From Microbacterium oryzae (GTDB lineage: Bacteria > Actinomycetota > Actinomycetes > Actinomycetales > Microbacteriaceae): DNA of 64,000 bases. Both the position numbers and the translations under genes were made by a program. The notes beneath the pieces were generated by a model. That model was not told the origin of the DNA, did not search any database, and was given only the letters and a program-made list of their open reading frames with translations. Within the stretch, counting starts at the first letter, position 1. Every line of letters starts with the position of its first letter. The DNA is taken from NCBI RefSeq assembly GCF_009735645.1, contig NZ_CP032550.1, positions 248,001 to 312,000 of the forward strand. Direction: 5' to 3'. Below, in pieces: positions 54,243 to 63,547 of the stretch.

Positions 54243-55532
54243 CTACGAGGACGCGCGCGTCGTGCTGTCGTGGCGGCCGAGCGAGGTGGCGTCCACCGCG
54301 CCGTGCTCGAGGGTCACGACGAGGTCGGTTCCCGCGGGGGCGTCCTCGGCCGAGCGCAGGATGGCCCCGCCTGCGGTGTGCGCGATGGCGTACCCGCGGG
54401 CGAGCGTCGACTGCGGCGAGAGCGCGCGCAGGGAGGCGCGCAGCTCGGCCGTCCGCCGCTCGCCGTCGTGGATGCGCCGCTCGGCGCGGTCGCGACCGCG
54501 GGCGAGGAGGAGGAAGACGTCCTGCTCGCGCGATTCGACCATCCGCTCTGGCGCACGGAGAACCGGTCGCGAGCGCACGTGCTGGAGCTGGGCGATGTCG
54601 TGCTGGAGGCGCTGCTGCAGGCGCATCGTCAGGCGCGAGCGCAGCTGCTGCACGACCGCGCGCTGCTCGCCGACGTCGGGGACGACGCGCTTGGCGGCGT
54701 CGGTCGGCGTCGATGCGCGGAGGTCGGCGACGTCGTCGAGCAGGGGGTGGTCGTTCTCGTGCCCGATGGCGCTCACGATCGGCGTCGCGGCGGCGGCCAC
54801 CGCGCGCACGAGGCGCTCGTCGCTGAAGCCCAGGAGCGTCTGCGGATCGCCGCCGCCGCGCGCGATGATGATGACGTCGATCTCGGGGTCCGCGTCGAGC
54901 GTCTGCAGGGCCTCGAGGATCTCGGGGACGCTGCGCTCGCCCTGCACGGCCGCGTGGAGGGTGCGGATGCGCACCTGCGGCCAGCGCAGCTCGGCGTTCC
55001 GCAGCACGTCCTTCTCCGCGTCGGAGCGCTCGCCGGTGATGAGGCCGATGCCGTGCGGGAGGAAGGGGAGCCGTTTGCGCCGCGCGGGGTCGAAGAGCCC
55101 CTCGCTCCGCAGCTGGCGGCGCAGCCGCTCGAGGCGCTCGAGCTGCTCGCCGAGTCCGACGTGGCGCATCGCCGAGACCTGGAACGAGAAGTCGCCGCCC
55201 TTGGGGTAGTAGTCCGCCTTCACGCACGCGATGACATGGTCGCCGACGCGGAGGTCGGCGGGGGTGCGGGCGCGCACGCTCGACCAGAGCCGGATGGAGA
55301 TCTGCGCGTCGGAGCGCAGATCCTTCAGGCGCCCGAACACGGCGCCGCCGCGGACGTTCCACGAGGTGATCTCGCCCTCGACCCAGATCGAGCCCCAGCG
55401 CTCGACGAAGCCCTTGATCGTCTGGTTGAGTCGCTCGATCGACGTCGGCGTCTGCGAGGAGGAGTCCCGCGGCGCGACGGAGTCAGCGGGCGGCTGCTCG
55501 CCCTCTGCGGGCTGGGACTGGAACGTCGTCAT
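54243..55532 (-). CDS. xseA: Exodeoxyribonuclease VII large subunit
   Basis: A 429-residue catalytic subunit. An N-terminal OB fold (WVEGEITSWNVRGGAVFGRL) binds DNA. The catalytic core follows, with GIGLITGERSDAEKDVL and DVIIIARGGGDPQTLLGF. A long coiled-coil stalk and GYAIAHTAGGAILRSA end the protein. The ATG follows GAGGAG. It diverges from ispH across 72 bases. Confidence 0.95.
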   Translation of the reverse strand: MTTFQSQPAEGEQPPADSVAPRDSSSQTPTSIERLNQTIKGFVERWGSIWVEGEITSWNVRGGAVFGRLKDLRSDAQISIRLWSSVRARTPADLRVGDHVIACVKADYYPKGGDFSFQVSAMRHVGLGEQLERLERLRRQLRSEGLFDPARRKRLPFLPHGIGLITGERSDAEKDVLRNAELRWPQVRIRTLHAAVQGERSVPEILEALQTLDADPEIDVIIIARGGGDPQTLLGFSDERLVRAVAAAATPIVSAIGHENDHPLLDDVADLRASTPTDAAKRVVPDVGEQRAVVQQLRSRLTMRLQQRLQHDIAQLQHVRSRPVLRAPERMVESREQDVFLLLARGRDRAERRIHDGERRTAELRASLRALSPQSTLARGYAIAHTAGGAILRSAEDAPAGTDLVVTLEHGAVDATSLGRHDSTTRASS

Positions 55533-55592
55533 GGTCTCCTCGCGGCGCACTCGCACTGCCTCGGCACCCGGCCCGTGCCCAGCGGGCGCACG

Positions 55593-55598
55593 TAGAAT
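55593..55598 (+). promoter_or_regulatory. Leaderless -10 (TAGAAT) of ispH
   Basis: TAGAAT ends six bases before the ispH ATG at 55605, with no ribosome site in between. Confidence 0.65.
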
Positions 55599-55604
55599 CG
55601 GAGC

Positions 55605-56666
55605 ATGAGCTCGACCGCCATCCACCTGCCCGTGCCGCGCGTGCCGGGCAGGCGCGCACGCCTTCAGGATAACCCGGTAGCCGGACAGAAGCGGGTGCTG
55701 CTGGCGGCGCCCCGCGGCTACTGCGCGGGCGTGGACCGGGCGGTGATCACCGTGGAGAAGGCGCTCGCTCGCTACGGCGCTCCCGTGTACGTGCGCAAGC
55801 AGATCGTGCACAACATCCACGTCGTGCGCGAGCTCGAGGCGCAGGGTGCGATCTTCGTCGAAGAGGTCGACGAGGTGCCCACCGGCGCCCACGTGGTCTT
55901 CAGCGCCCACGGCGTCTCGCCGGCGGTCGTGAACGCGGCCTCCGACCGCGGTCTGCAGGCCATCGACGCCACCTGCCCCCTCGTCACGAAGGTGCACCGC
56001 GAGGCGGTGCGCTTCGCGCGCGACGACTTCCACATCCTCCTCGTCGGGCACGAGGGGCACGAGGAGGTCGAGGGCACGGCGGGCGAGGCTCCCGACAACG
56101 TCACCATCGTGAACTCCCCGGCCGAGGCCGACACCGTCGAGGTCGACGACCCCTCGAAGCTCGTGTGGCTGTCGCAGACCACCCTCTCGGTCGACGAGAC
56201 GATGGAGACGGTGAACCGGCTGCGTGCGCGGTTCCCCGAGCTGCACGATCCGCCGTCCGATGACATCTGCTATGCGACCCAGAACCGTCAGGTCGCGATC
56301 AAGAAGGTCGCCACGGGAGCCGACCTCGTCATCGTCGTGGGGTCCGCGAACTCCTCCAACAGCGTGCGCCTCGTCGAGGTCGCGCTGCAGCACGGCGCGA
56401 AGGCCGCGTACCGCGTCGACTACGCGCACGAGATCGAGCAGGAGTGGCTGGACGGCGTCGAGGTCGTGGGCGTCACGAGCGGCGCCTCGGTTCCCGAGGT
56501 GCTCGTGACCGAGGTGCTCGAGGCGCTCTCGTCCGCCGGCTACCGCGACGTCGAGGAGGTCCGCACCGCGGAGGAGGACCTGCTCTTCTCGCTTCCCAAG
56601 GAGCTGCGTCAGGACGCGACAGGGCGCCGCGACGCGCGTGCGGTGGGGGGCCGAGGCCGCCCATGA
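55605..56666 (+). CDS. ispH: 4-hydroxy-3-methylbut-2-enyl diphosphate reductase
   Basis: A 353-residue [4Fe-4S] enzyme making isopentenyl and dimethylallyl diphosphate in the last MEP-pathway step. The cluster cysteines are C40 ([10 protein letters not shown]), C124 ([11 protein letters not shown]) and C222 (ICYATQNRQ). The substrate histidines in VHNIHVV and FSAHGVSP are present. The start is leaderless. The stop overlaps the next ATG (ATGA). Confidence 0.96.
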   Translation: MSSTAIHLPVPRVPGRRARLQDNPVAGQKRVLLAAPRGYCAGVDRAVITVEKALARYGAPVYVRKQIVHNIHVVRELEAQGAIFVEEVDEVPTGAHVVFSAHGVSPAVVNAASDRGLQAIDATCPLVTKVHREAVRFARDDFHILLVGHEGHEEVEGTAGEAPDNVTIVNSPAEADTVEVDDPSKLVWLSQTTLSVDETMETVNRLRARFPELHDPPSDDICYATQNRQVAIKKVATGADLVIVVGSANSSNSVRLVEVALQHGAKAAYRVDYAHEIEQEWLDGVEVVGVTSGASVPEVLVTEVLEALSSAGYRDVEEVRTAEEDLLFSLPKELRQDATGRRDARAVGGRGRP

Positions 56667-57184
56667 GCGACGAGGCCCGCCCGCCGCAGCCCCGCTACGG
56701 CCAGTACGCGACGAGCGAGGAGCAGCGCGCGCGGATGGGCGAGCCGGCTCCCGCCGCTCGGCCGGTGTCGCCGCCCACTCCGGAGGTCGCAGCCAGGCCC
56801 GCGCTGTCGCCGGGGCGCCTCATCGACCGCGCGGCGACCGTCGCGCTGCTCGTCTACGGCATCGTCAGCGTCGTGCAGTCGATCCCCGTCGTGCTCGACG
56901 CGACGCGGCTGCTGCAGACCATGGGCATCGACGCGGAGCTCGCCGACCCCGCCGGCATGCGCGGGTGGGGCGTCCTCGCGGTCGTCGTGCTGACCCTGGG
57001 ATGGATCGCGACGGCGCTCTTCGCCTGGCGCCGAGCGCGCCGCCGCCGGATGACGTTCTGGATCCCCATCGTGGGAGCCGTGGTCTTCAACGTCATCGCG
57101 AGCCTCATCGTCGCCGGCCCGCTCGTGGGCGATCCCGCGGTGATGGACGCCCTCCTGCGCACGCAGGACGCTCTCGGCTCCTGA
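56663..57184 (+). CDS. DUF6264-like small membrane protein
   Basis: A 173-residue protein with a Pro/Ala-rich cytoplasmic N-terminus of about 50 residues. Three hydrophobic segments follow ([35 protein letters not shown] and [20 protein letters not shown]). [15 protein letters not shown] near the start is a pattern seen in Microbacteriaceae membrane proteins annotated DUF6264. It is coupled to ispH by ATGA overlap; its role is unknown. Confidence 0.75.
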   Translation: MSDEARPPQPRYGQYATSEEQRARMGEPAPAARPVSPPTPEVAARPALSPGRLIDRAATVALLVYGIVSVVQSIPVVLDATRLLQTMGIDAELADPAGMRGWGVLAVVVLTLGWIATALFAWRRARRRRMTFWIPIVGAVVFNVIASLIVAGPLVGDPAVMDALLRTQDALGS

Positions 57185-57200
57185 CCTCGAGCGCCCGAGG

Positions 57201-57240
57201 ACGCGAAAGCCCGGTGCCGCTCGGCACCGGGCTTTCGCGT
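57201..57240. terminator. Bidirectional terminator between the ispH unit and fba
   Basis: A perfect 18-bp stem ACGCGAAAGCCCGGTGCC with a GCTC loop lies between two convergent stops. Confidence 0.85.
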
Positions 57241-57251
57241 ATCGGGAGCGG

Positions 57252-58280
<1,029 letters not shown>

Positions 58281-58300
58281 TGCATGCTCCTTCGAGAGGC

Positions 58301-58396
58301 GACGTGAGTGCAGTCTCAGCCTAGCGAAGGCGGCTCTTTCCGATGCGATGACGTGATTCCGGGCGGTTCCTCACGTCAGCGCAAGAATCGCGATTC
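58301..58396. promoter_or_regulatory. Operator-like repeats between fba and glpX
   Basis: TGACGTGA (58349-58356) and TCACGTCA (58371-58378) form a perfect 8-bp inverted repeat with a 14-base spacer. A third GACGTGA is at 58301. A separate perfect palindrome GAATCGCGATTC is at 58385-58396. They lie just upstream of the fba -35 position and within the glpX upstream region. Confidence 0.5.
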
Positions 58397-58459
58397 CTTC
58401 GCGCGAGCGCGACAGAAGAAGCGGGATGTGCGCCGTCTCAGGCCGCTACTGTCTGAGGC

Positions 58460-59464
58460 ATGACTGCCGACTTCCACGAGATCACGAGCGCCGAAGACCT
58501 GATCCCGCTTCACCCCGACCGCAACATCGCGCTCGAGCTCGTGCGCGCGACCGAGGCCGCGGCCATCCGCTCGGTGCCCTTCATCGGGCGCGGCGCGAAG
58601 GAGGCGGCCGACGGTGCCGCCGTCGACGCCATGCGCGCGTTCCTGTCCACCGTCGACTTCGACGGGGTGATCGTCATCGGCGAGGGCGAGAAGGACGACG
58701 CGCCCATGCTCTTCAACGGCGAGCACGTGGGCACCGGCCGAGGGCGCGCATACGACATCGCCGTCGACCCGATCGACGGGACGTCGCTGACGGCGGCGGG
58801 CCGCAACAACGCCCTCTCCGTCATCGCCCTGTCCGACCGCGGCACGATGCTCGACGCGTCGACTGTCTTCTACATGGACAAGCTCGTCACCGGTCCCGCG
58901 GGCGTCGGCGTCGTCGACATCCGCCTCCCCATCGGCGAGAACATCCGCCGCCTGGCGAAGGCGCTCGGCAAGCCGGTCGAGGAGATGGTCGTCTCCGTGC
59001 TGAACCGTCCGCGTCACGAGCAGCTCATCGCCGACATCCGCGAGACCGGCGCGGGCACGCGCCTCATGAGCGACGGCGACGTCGCCGGCGGCATCAACGC
59101 CGCGCGCCACGATGCGCGCACCGACATGTGCGTCGGCGTCGGGGGGAGCCCCGAGGGCATCGTCACCGCGTGCGCGATCAAGGCGCTCGGCGGGCACATC
59201 CAGGGCCGGCTGTGGCCGCGGCACGACGAAGAGGCTCAGAAGGGCATCGACGCGGGGCTCAAGATGGACCACGTCTACGAGGCCGACGACCTCGTCGCCG
59301 GCAGCAACACGATCTTCGTCGCGACGGGCGTCACCGACGGCGCCCTCGTGGAGGGCGTCCGCCGCCAGGGCGGCTACGTCTACACCGAGAGCGTCGTGCT
59401 GCGCGGCCACTCGGGCACCCTGCGCCGCATCTCGTCGGACCACCTCGAGTCGAAGTGGTTCTGA
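58460..59464 (+). CDS. glpX: Class II fructose-1,6-bisphosphatase
   Basis: A 334-residue gluconeogenic phosphatase. GEGEKDDAPML and the metal-binding VDPIDGTSLTAAG are the family core; GVGGSPEGIVTACAIKALGG follows. In actinobacteria GlpX is usually the only such phosphatase. The ATG lies seven bases after TACTGT, so it is leaderless. It diverges from fba over 179 bases with shared repeats. Confidence 0.96.
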   Translation: MTADFHEITSAEDLIPLHPDRNIALELVRATEAAAIRSVPFIGRGAKEAADGAAVDAMRAFLSTVDFDGVIVIGEGEKDDAPMLFNGEHVGTGRGRAYDIAVDPIDGTSLTAAGRNNALSVIALSDRGTMLDASTVFYMDKLVTGPAGVGVVDIRLPIGENIRRLAKALGKPVEEMVVSVLNRPRHEQLIADIRETGAGTRLMSDGDVAGGINAARHDARTDMCVGVGGSPEGIVTACAIKALGGHIQGRLWPRHDEEAQKGIDAGLKMDHVYEADDLVAGSNTIFVATGVTDGALVEGVRRQGGYVYTESVVLRGHSGTLRRISSDHLESKWF

Positions 59465-59485
59465 CCGCAGACTGACGGATGGCGG

Positions 59486-59524
59486 GAGCGCGCCGCCGAG
59501 GGAGATCCCGGTGGCGCGCTCTTT
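59486..59524 (+). terminator. glpX terminator
   Basis: GAGCGCGCCGCCG pairs with CGGTGGCGCGCTC (one mismatch), with a 10-base loop and a short TTT following. Confidence 0.65.
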
Positions 59525-59616
59525 CGTGACCCGTCTGTGATGGGCCTCCTCAGGAACATCGGCGACAATGGAGGGGGCACGCGGCCCTCGCGCGCCAGGG
59601 GAGGGTGGACCCGCAC

Positions 59617-59835
59617 ATGTCAGCGCAGCACGCACAGCAGGTCGTTCAGGAGCCGGCGCCTCGCGCGGGCGCGCAGGCCGTCGTCGCGGCCGCGAAGGAT
59701 CCGGCCCGGCGACCCGACGTCCTCTTCCGCGTGCGTCGCGCACCGGATCACGAGCTCAGCCCGTGGTGGCACATCGGCGCCTTCGTCTTCACGTCGGCCG
59801 CCGTCGTCGCGCTGCTGAGCCTGCTGCCCGGCTGA
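59617..59835 (+). CDS. Small single-pass membrane protein
   Basis: A 72-residue protein with an Ala/Gln-rich cytoplasmic N-terminus and one C-terminal helix (WWHIGAFVFTSAAVVALLSLL). The ATG has GGGAGGG about 11 bases upstream; an in-frame GTG four codons earlier is the alternative. No family was recognised. It is convergent with the exonuclease gene and only 16 bases from it. Confidence 0.6.
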   Translation: MSAQHAQQVVQEPAPRAGAQAVVAAAKDPARRPDVLFRVRRAPDHELSPWWHIGAFVFTSAAVVALLSLLPG

Positions 59836-59851
59836 CCCGCGGCACGGCAGG

Positions 59852-60430
59852 TCAGGCGACCGGCTGCAGGATGGGCGCGATCGAGATGCCGGCCGACTCC
59901 GCGAGGGCGTCGATGTCCGACGCCGCGAACCGCGAGGCCGCGTCGATCAGGATGTGCGCGCAAGCGAGGGCGTCGGCGCCCGCGTCGTGGTGGGCGAAGT
60001 CGGTGAAGCCCGCCGCCGCTGCCGCGATCGGCAGCCGGTAGGACTCGAGACGATAGGTGCGCCGGGCGAGCTGCAGGCTGCAGATCGAGCGCCACGGCGG
60101 GCAGTCGACGCCGGTGGCCTCGGAGGCGCGACGCAGCACGCCCATGTCGAAGGTCGCACTGTGTGCGGCGAGGGCATCGTCGCCCGCGAAGTCGCGGAGC
60201 TCGTCGAACTGCTCCGCCCAGCCGCGCGCATTCACGACGTCCTCGGCGTAGATGCCGTGGATCGTGGAGTTGAACGGGAAGAACTCGTCGAACCCGATCG
60301 GCGGCCGGATGAGCCAGGCCGCGCGATCCACGACCATGCCGTCTCGCACCTTCGCCAGCCCCACCTGGCACGCGGACTCCGGTCGGGAGTTCGCCGTCTC
60401 GAAGTCGATGGCGGTGAAATCGAGCGGCAC
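59852..60430 (-). CDS. DEDD-family 3'-5' exonuclease (DnaQ-like)
   Basis: A 192-residue exonuclease. Motif I FTAIDFETAN gives the first D and E, motif II is in AAHSATFDMGVL, and the C-terminal FAHHDAGADALACA holds the DEDDh histidine and aspartate. It may act in RNA maturation or DNA repair. The GTG start lies six bases after GAGACT, a weak leaderless match. Confidence 0.85.
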   Translation of the reverse strand: MPLDFTAIDFETANSRPESACQVGLAKVRDGMVVDRAAWLIRPPIGFDEFFPFNSTIHGIYAEDVVNARGWAEQFDELRDFAGDDALAAHSATFDMGVLRRASEATGVDCPPWRSICSLQLARRTYRLESYRLPIAAAAAGFTDFAHHDAGADALACAHILIDAASRFAASDIDALAESAGISIAPILQPVA

Positions 60431-60481
60431 CCCCTCAGTCTCGCCGATGCTCCCTGAGAGCGCGAAACGCGACGCGTCCGC

Positions 60482-61561
60482 TCACGCGTCGACCGAGCGG
60501 GCGCTGTCGATGATGCGGCGCAGGCAGAAGCCGACCGTCACGGCGTCCGCGTCCGCCGCTCCGCTCTCGCGCACCTCGGCGAGGTACTGATCCAGTGCCT
60601 CCTGGGCGGCGTTCGCCAGGTCCTCCGTCTGCTCGTCGCCGACGGGCGCCGCGACGAGGTCGGCACAGGCGCGGATGGCCGACACCAGCGTCGGCTGCGC
60701 AGGCTCGGGAGGCGTGAGCTCGCCCTCGTCGGCGGGGGCGTCGCGGAACAGGGCGTCGCTGAGGCTGCGGATGGCGAACACCGTCCGCTCGAGCGCCCGC
60801 AGACGGCGGTCGTTGATGCGCCGCTCCTCGCGGTGGCGGCGGGACCGCGGGTTTCCGCGCGCGCTCTCGTCGGCATCGAGGACGTCGTCCGACACGGCCG
60901 ACGCCGTTCGGCGCAGCGAGCTCACGATGCCGTCGATCTCGTCCTGCGGGCCCTCGCCGCGTTCCAGCAGATCCGCGAGGTCCTGCAGCGAGCGAGCCGC
61001 GGTGTCTCGCAGGTCGGAGAGACGGCGACCCGCGTAGGTCAGGTGCAGGGGCGGCACGATGAGGAGGTTGATGGCGACTCCCACGATCACGCCGAACGCG
61101 AGCGTGACGAGGTACGACACCGAGAACTCGTCGGGGTCGCCTCCGCCGCCGATCAGCAGCACGAACATCCCCGCCATCGCGATCCAGTCGCGACCGGCTC
61201 CCATCCAGCGGAAGGCGCCGACGAGGACGCCGATGCCCACGACGAGCGCGAGTGCGAGGAGAGCCGGGCCGCCGGCGTACACCAGTGCGAGGCCGCCGGT
61301 GCCGAGCAGGATGCCGATCGCCACGCCCGCGAGCGTCTGCAGGCCCGTCCGCACCGAGCGCATGAGCGTGGGGTACATGCTCACGAGGGCGCCGAGCGGG
61401 GCGTAGTACGAGTACTCGTCCGCCGCGAACGGCACGAGCGGCGCGAAGTGGAGCGCGAGGCCGCAGGCGAGCGCGACCTTCACGGCCAGCAGGACCCGCC
61501 CGGGTCCCTCCAGTTCCTGTCCGCGCCTCATCAGCGCATCCCACCGAGAGCGAAGCGTCAC
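60482..61561 (-). CDS. FUSC-family membrane protein (aromatic acid exporter-like)
   Basis: A 359-residue protein. The N-terminal half has about six helices in the FUSC/ArAE pattern (LALHFAPLVPFAADEYSYYA, MYPTLMRSVRTGLQTLAGVA). A cytoplasmic helical half rich in Arg and Glu follows. Family members export aromatic acids or other small acids; the substrate is unknown. The GTG lies seven bases after TACCGT on the minus strand, which rejects longer frames. It diverges from ychF. Confidence 0.78.
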   Translation of the reverse strand: MTLRSRWDALMRRGQELEGPGRVLLAVKVALACGLALHFAPLVPFAADEYSYYAPLGALVSMYPTLMRSVRTGLQTLAGVAIGILLGTGGLALVYAGGPALLALALVVGIGVLVGAFRWMGAGRDWIAMAGMFVLLIGGGGDPDEFSVSYLVTLAFGVIVGVAINLLIVPPLHLTYAGRRLSDLRDTAARSLQDLADLLERGEGPQDEIDGIVSSLRRTASAVSDDVLDADESARGNPRSRRHREERRINDRRLRALERTVFAIRSLSDALFRDAPADEGELTPPEPAQPTLVSAIRACADLVAAPVGDEQTEDLANAAQEALDQYLAEVRESGAADADAVTVGFCLRRIIDSARSVDA

Positions 61562-61666
61562 CCCGATGACGGTACCCGGGCCATCCGCAGCGGAGCAGAG
61601 GGTTGACGTCGCCCCGCGGATCCGGTCCACCCGCCTCGCAGGCGCCGCCGCGTAGGATGGTCGCCC

Positions 61667-62740
61667 GTGGCTCTCACTATCGGAATCGTCGGCCTGCCCA
61701 ACGTCGGCAAGTCCACCCTCTTCAACGCCCTGACCAAGAACACGGTTCTCGCTGCGAACTACCCGTTTGCGACGATCGAGCCGAACGTCGGCGTGGTGGA
61801 GCTGCCCGATGCGCGGCTGGACCGTCTCGCCGAGATCCACGGATCGCAGCGCATCCTGCCGGCGCCGGTGTCGTTCGTCGACATCGCCGGCATCGTCCGC
61901 GGCGCGAGCGAGGGCGAGGGCCTCGGCAACCAGTTCCTCGCGAACATCCGCGAGGCCGACGCGATCGCCCAGGTCGTGCGCGGATTCGCCGACGCCGACG
62001 TCGTGCACGTCGACGGCAAGGTCGACCCCGCGAGCGACATGGAGACGATCAACACCGAGCTGATCCTCGCCGACCTCCAGACTCTCGAGAAGGCGCTGCC
62101 GCGCCTCGAGAAGGAGGTCAAGGGCAAGAAGACCGACCCCGCCGTCTTCGCCGCCGCGCAGGAGGCGAAGGCCGTGCTCGACACCGGGAAGACGCTCTTC
62201 CAGGCCGGCTTCGACGTCGCCCCCATCAAGGAGCTCGGCCTGCTCACGGCGAAGCCGACCCTCTACGTCTTCAACGTCGACGAGGGCGTCCTGACGGACG
62301 CCGATCGGATGGCCGAGCTCGCGTCGCTCGTCGCCCCCGCGAAGGCGGTCTTCCTGGACGCCAAGGTGGAGTCCGAGCTCATCGACCTCGAGCCCGCCGA
62401 GGCGCTCGAGCTCCTCCAGTCGCTCGGCCAGGAGGAGTCCGGTCTCGACCAGCTCGCGCGCGTGGGCTTCCAGACCCTGGGCCTCCAGACCTACCTCACG
62501 GCGGGGCCGAAGGAGGCGCGTGCGTGGACCATCCGCAAGGGATGGACCGCCCCGCAGGCCGCCGGCGTCATCCACACCGACTTCGAGCGCGGCTTCATCA
62601 AGGCCGAGATCGTGTCGTTCGCCGACCTCGACGAGGCCGGCTCGATGAGCGAGGCGAAGTCCAAGGGCCGCGTGCGCATCGAGGGCAAGGACTACGTCAT
62701 GCAGGACGGCGACGTGGTGGAGTTCCGCTTCAACGTCTGA
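61667..62740 (+). CDS. ychF: Ribosome-binding ATPase YchF (OBG family)
   Basis: A 357-residue P-loop NTPase. The G1 motif GLPNVGKST is at about residues 8-16 and the G3 region is FVDIAGIVRGASEGEGLGNQ. A coiled-coil insert (ADLQTLEKALPRLEKEVKG) and a C-terminal TGS domain ending YVMQDGDVVEFRFNV complete it. It prefers ATP in characterised members and associates with ribosomes. The GTG start lies eight bases after TAGGAT. Confidence 0.96.
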   Translation: MALTIGIVGLPNVGKSTLFNALTKNTVLAANYPFATIEPNVGVVELPDARLDRLAEIHGSQRILPAPVSFVDIAGIVRGASEGEGLGNQFLANIREADAIAQVVRGFADADVVHVDGKVDPASDMETINTELILADLQTLEKALPRLEKEVKGKKTDPAVFAAAQEAKAVLDTGKTLFQAGFDVAPIKELGLLTAKPTLYVFNVDEGVLTDADRMAELASLVAPAKAVFLDAKVESELIDLEPAEALELLQSLGQEESGLDQLARVGFQTLGLQTYLTAGPKEARAWTIRKGWTAPQAAGVIHTDFERGFIKAEIVSFADLDEAGSMSEAKSKGRVRIEGKDYVMQDGDVVEFRFNV

Positions 62741-62779
62741 CTCGGGGCGAGGTCCGGTCGGGCTGCCCGCGCGGCTCGC

Positions 62780-63163
62780 CTACTCCTGGTAGCTCGGCGA
62801 CCACTCCGGCAGCTGCTGCAGGGCCCAGCCGTTGCCGTCGGGGTCCGAGAAGTACACGAACGTTCCCCATGCCTGCTCGTCCAGCTCGCTCGGCTCGACG
62901 CCCGCTGCGAGGAGGGACTCGCGGGCTGCGGCGGCGTCCTTGACGACGCACTGCAGGCCCTTCACCGAGCCAGGGGGCATCTCGGTGAAGTTCGTGTCGA
63001 GCACGATGGAGCAGGCCGATCCCGGGGGCGTGAGCTGGATGAAGCGCACCTCCTCCGACACGGTGTGATCGTGGTCGGCGTTGAAGCCGATCTTCACGTA
63101 GAAGTCCTTCGCTCGGTCGAGGTCGCTCACCGGCACGGCGATGAGCTCGAGCTTCCAGTCCAT
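62780..63163 (-). CDS. VOC/glyoxalase-fold protein
   Basis: A 127-residue protein with the beta-alpha-beta-beta-beta repeat of the vicinal oxygen chelate superfamily. IAVPVSDLDRAKDFYVKIGF is the first module, and FVYFSDPDGNGWALQQLP is the second, ending in the typical DPDGN motif. The metal-ligand pattern is incomplete by eye, so enzyme or resistance function is not assigned. The ATG follows GGAAGGA. Confidence 0.85.
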   Translation of the reverse strand: MDWKLELIAVPVSDLDRAKDFYVKIGFNADHDHTVSEEVRFIQLTPPGSACSIVLDTNFTEMPPGSVKGLQCVVKDAAAARESLLAAGVEPSELDEQAWGTFVYFSDPDGNGWALQQLPEWSPSYQE

Positions 63164-63260
63164 GCCCAGATCCTTCCGTTGCGGACGATGCGTCGTCGCT
63201 CCGCCCCTCACGCTCACATATCGTCCTCGGCGCGGTGCCGGCCCGCAATGGCGGCTGTGC

Positions 63261-63289
63261 TTTGGTGCCCCCGGCGCGCGGCGTACGCT
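63261..63289 (+). promoter_or_regulatory. Promoter of the acidic micro-protein gene
   Basis: TTTGGT (63261-63266) and TACGCT (63284-63289) are separated by 17 bases, a good sigma-A-type spacing. A leader of about 22 bases with TAAGGA precedes the GTG. Confidence 0.55.
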
Positions 63290-63317
63290 GTGGGTGCCGC
63301 CGACGTAAGGATGCACC

Positions 63318-63488
63318 GTGACCGATCACGACGAGAGCTCTTCGCACCGACACGTTCCCGCTCCGGGCGAGCCGGAGATCCCCGAACTCGAGGAGGACGA
63401 GACGATCGCGCCGCGTCCGGAGGAGGAGATCGCCGACGCTCTCCGCGCCACCCCCGACGTCGAGGACCACGGTCAGCACACCGGGTGA
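63318..63488 (+). CDS. Acidic 56-residue protein
   Basis: A short gene with a visible promoter and ribosome site. The product is strongly acidic and proline-rich (PEIPELEEDETIAPRPEEE), with no hydrophobic helix and three histidines near each end region. It is likely disordered and could act as a binding or buffering partner. I recognise no family. The GTG follows TAAGGA at about seven bases. Confidence 0.55.
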   Translation: MTDHDESSSHRHVPAPGEPEIPELEEDETIAPRPEEEIADALRATPDVEDHGQHTG

Positions 63489-63547
63489 GGCCCGCGGCCG
63501 CGGTCAGCTCGAGATCGCCGGTGTCGGTGTTCTGGCATGCTCGGAGG

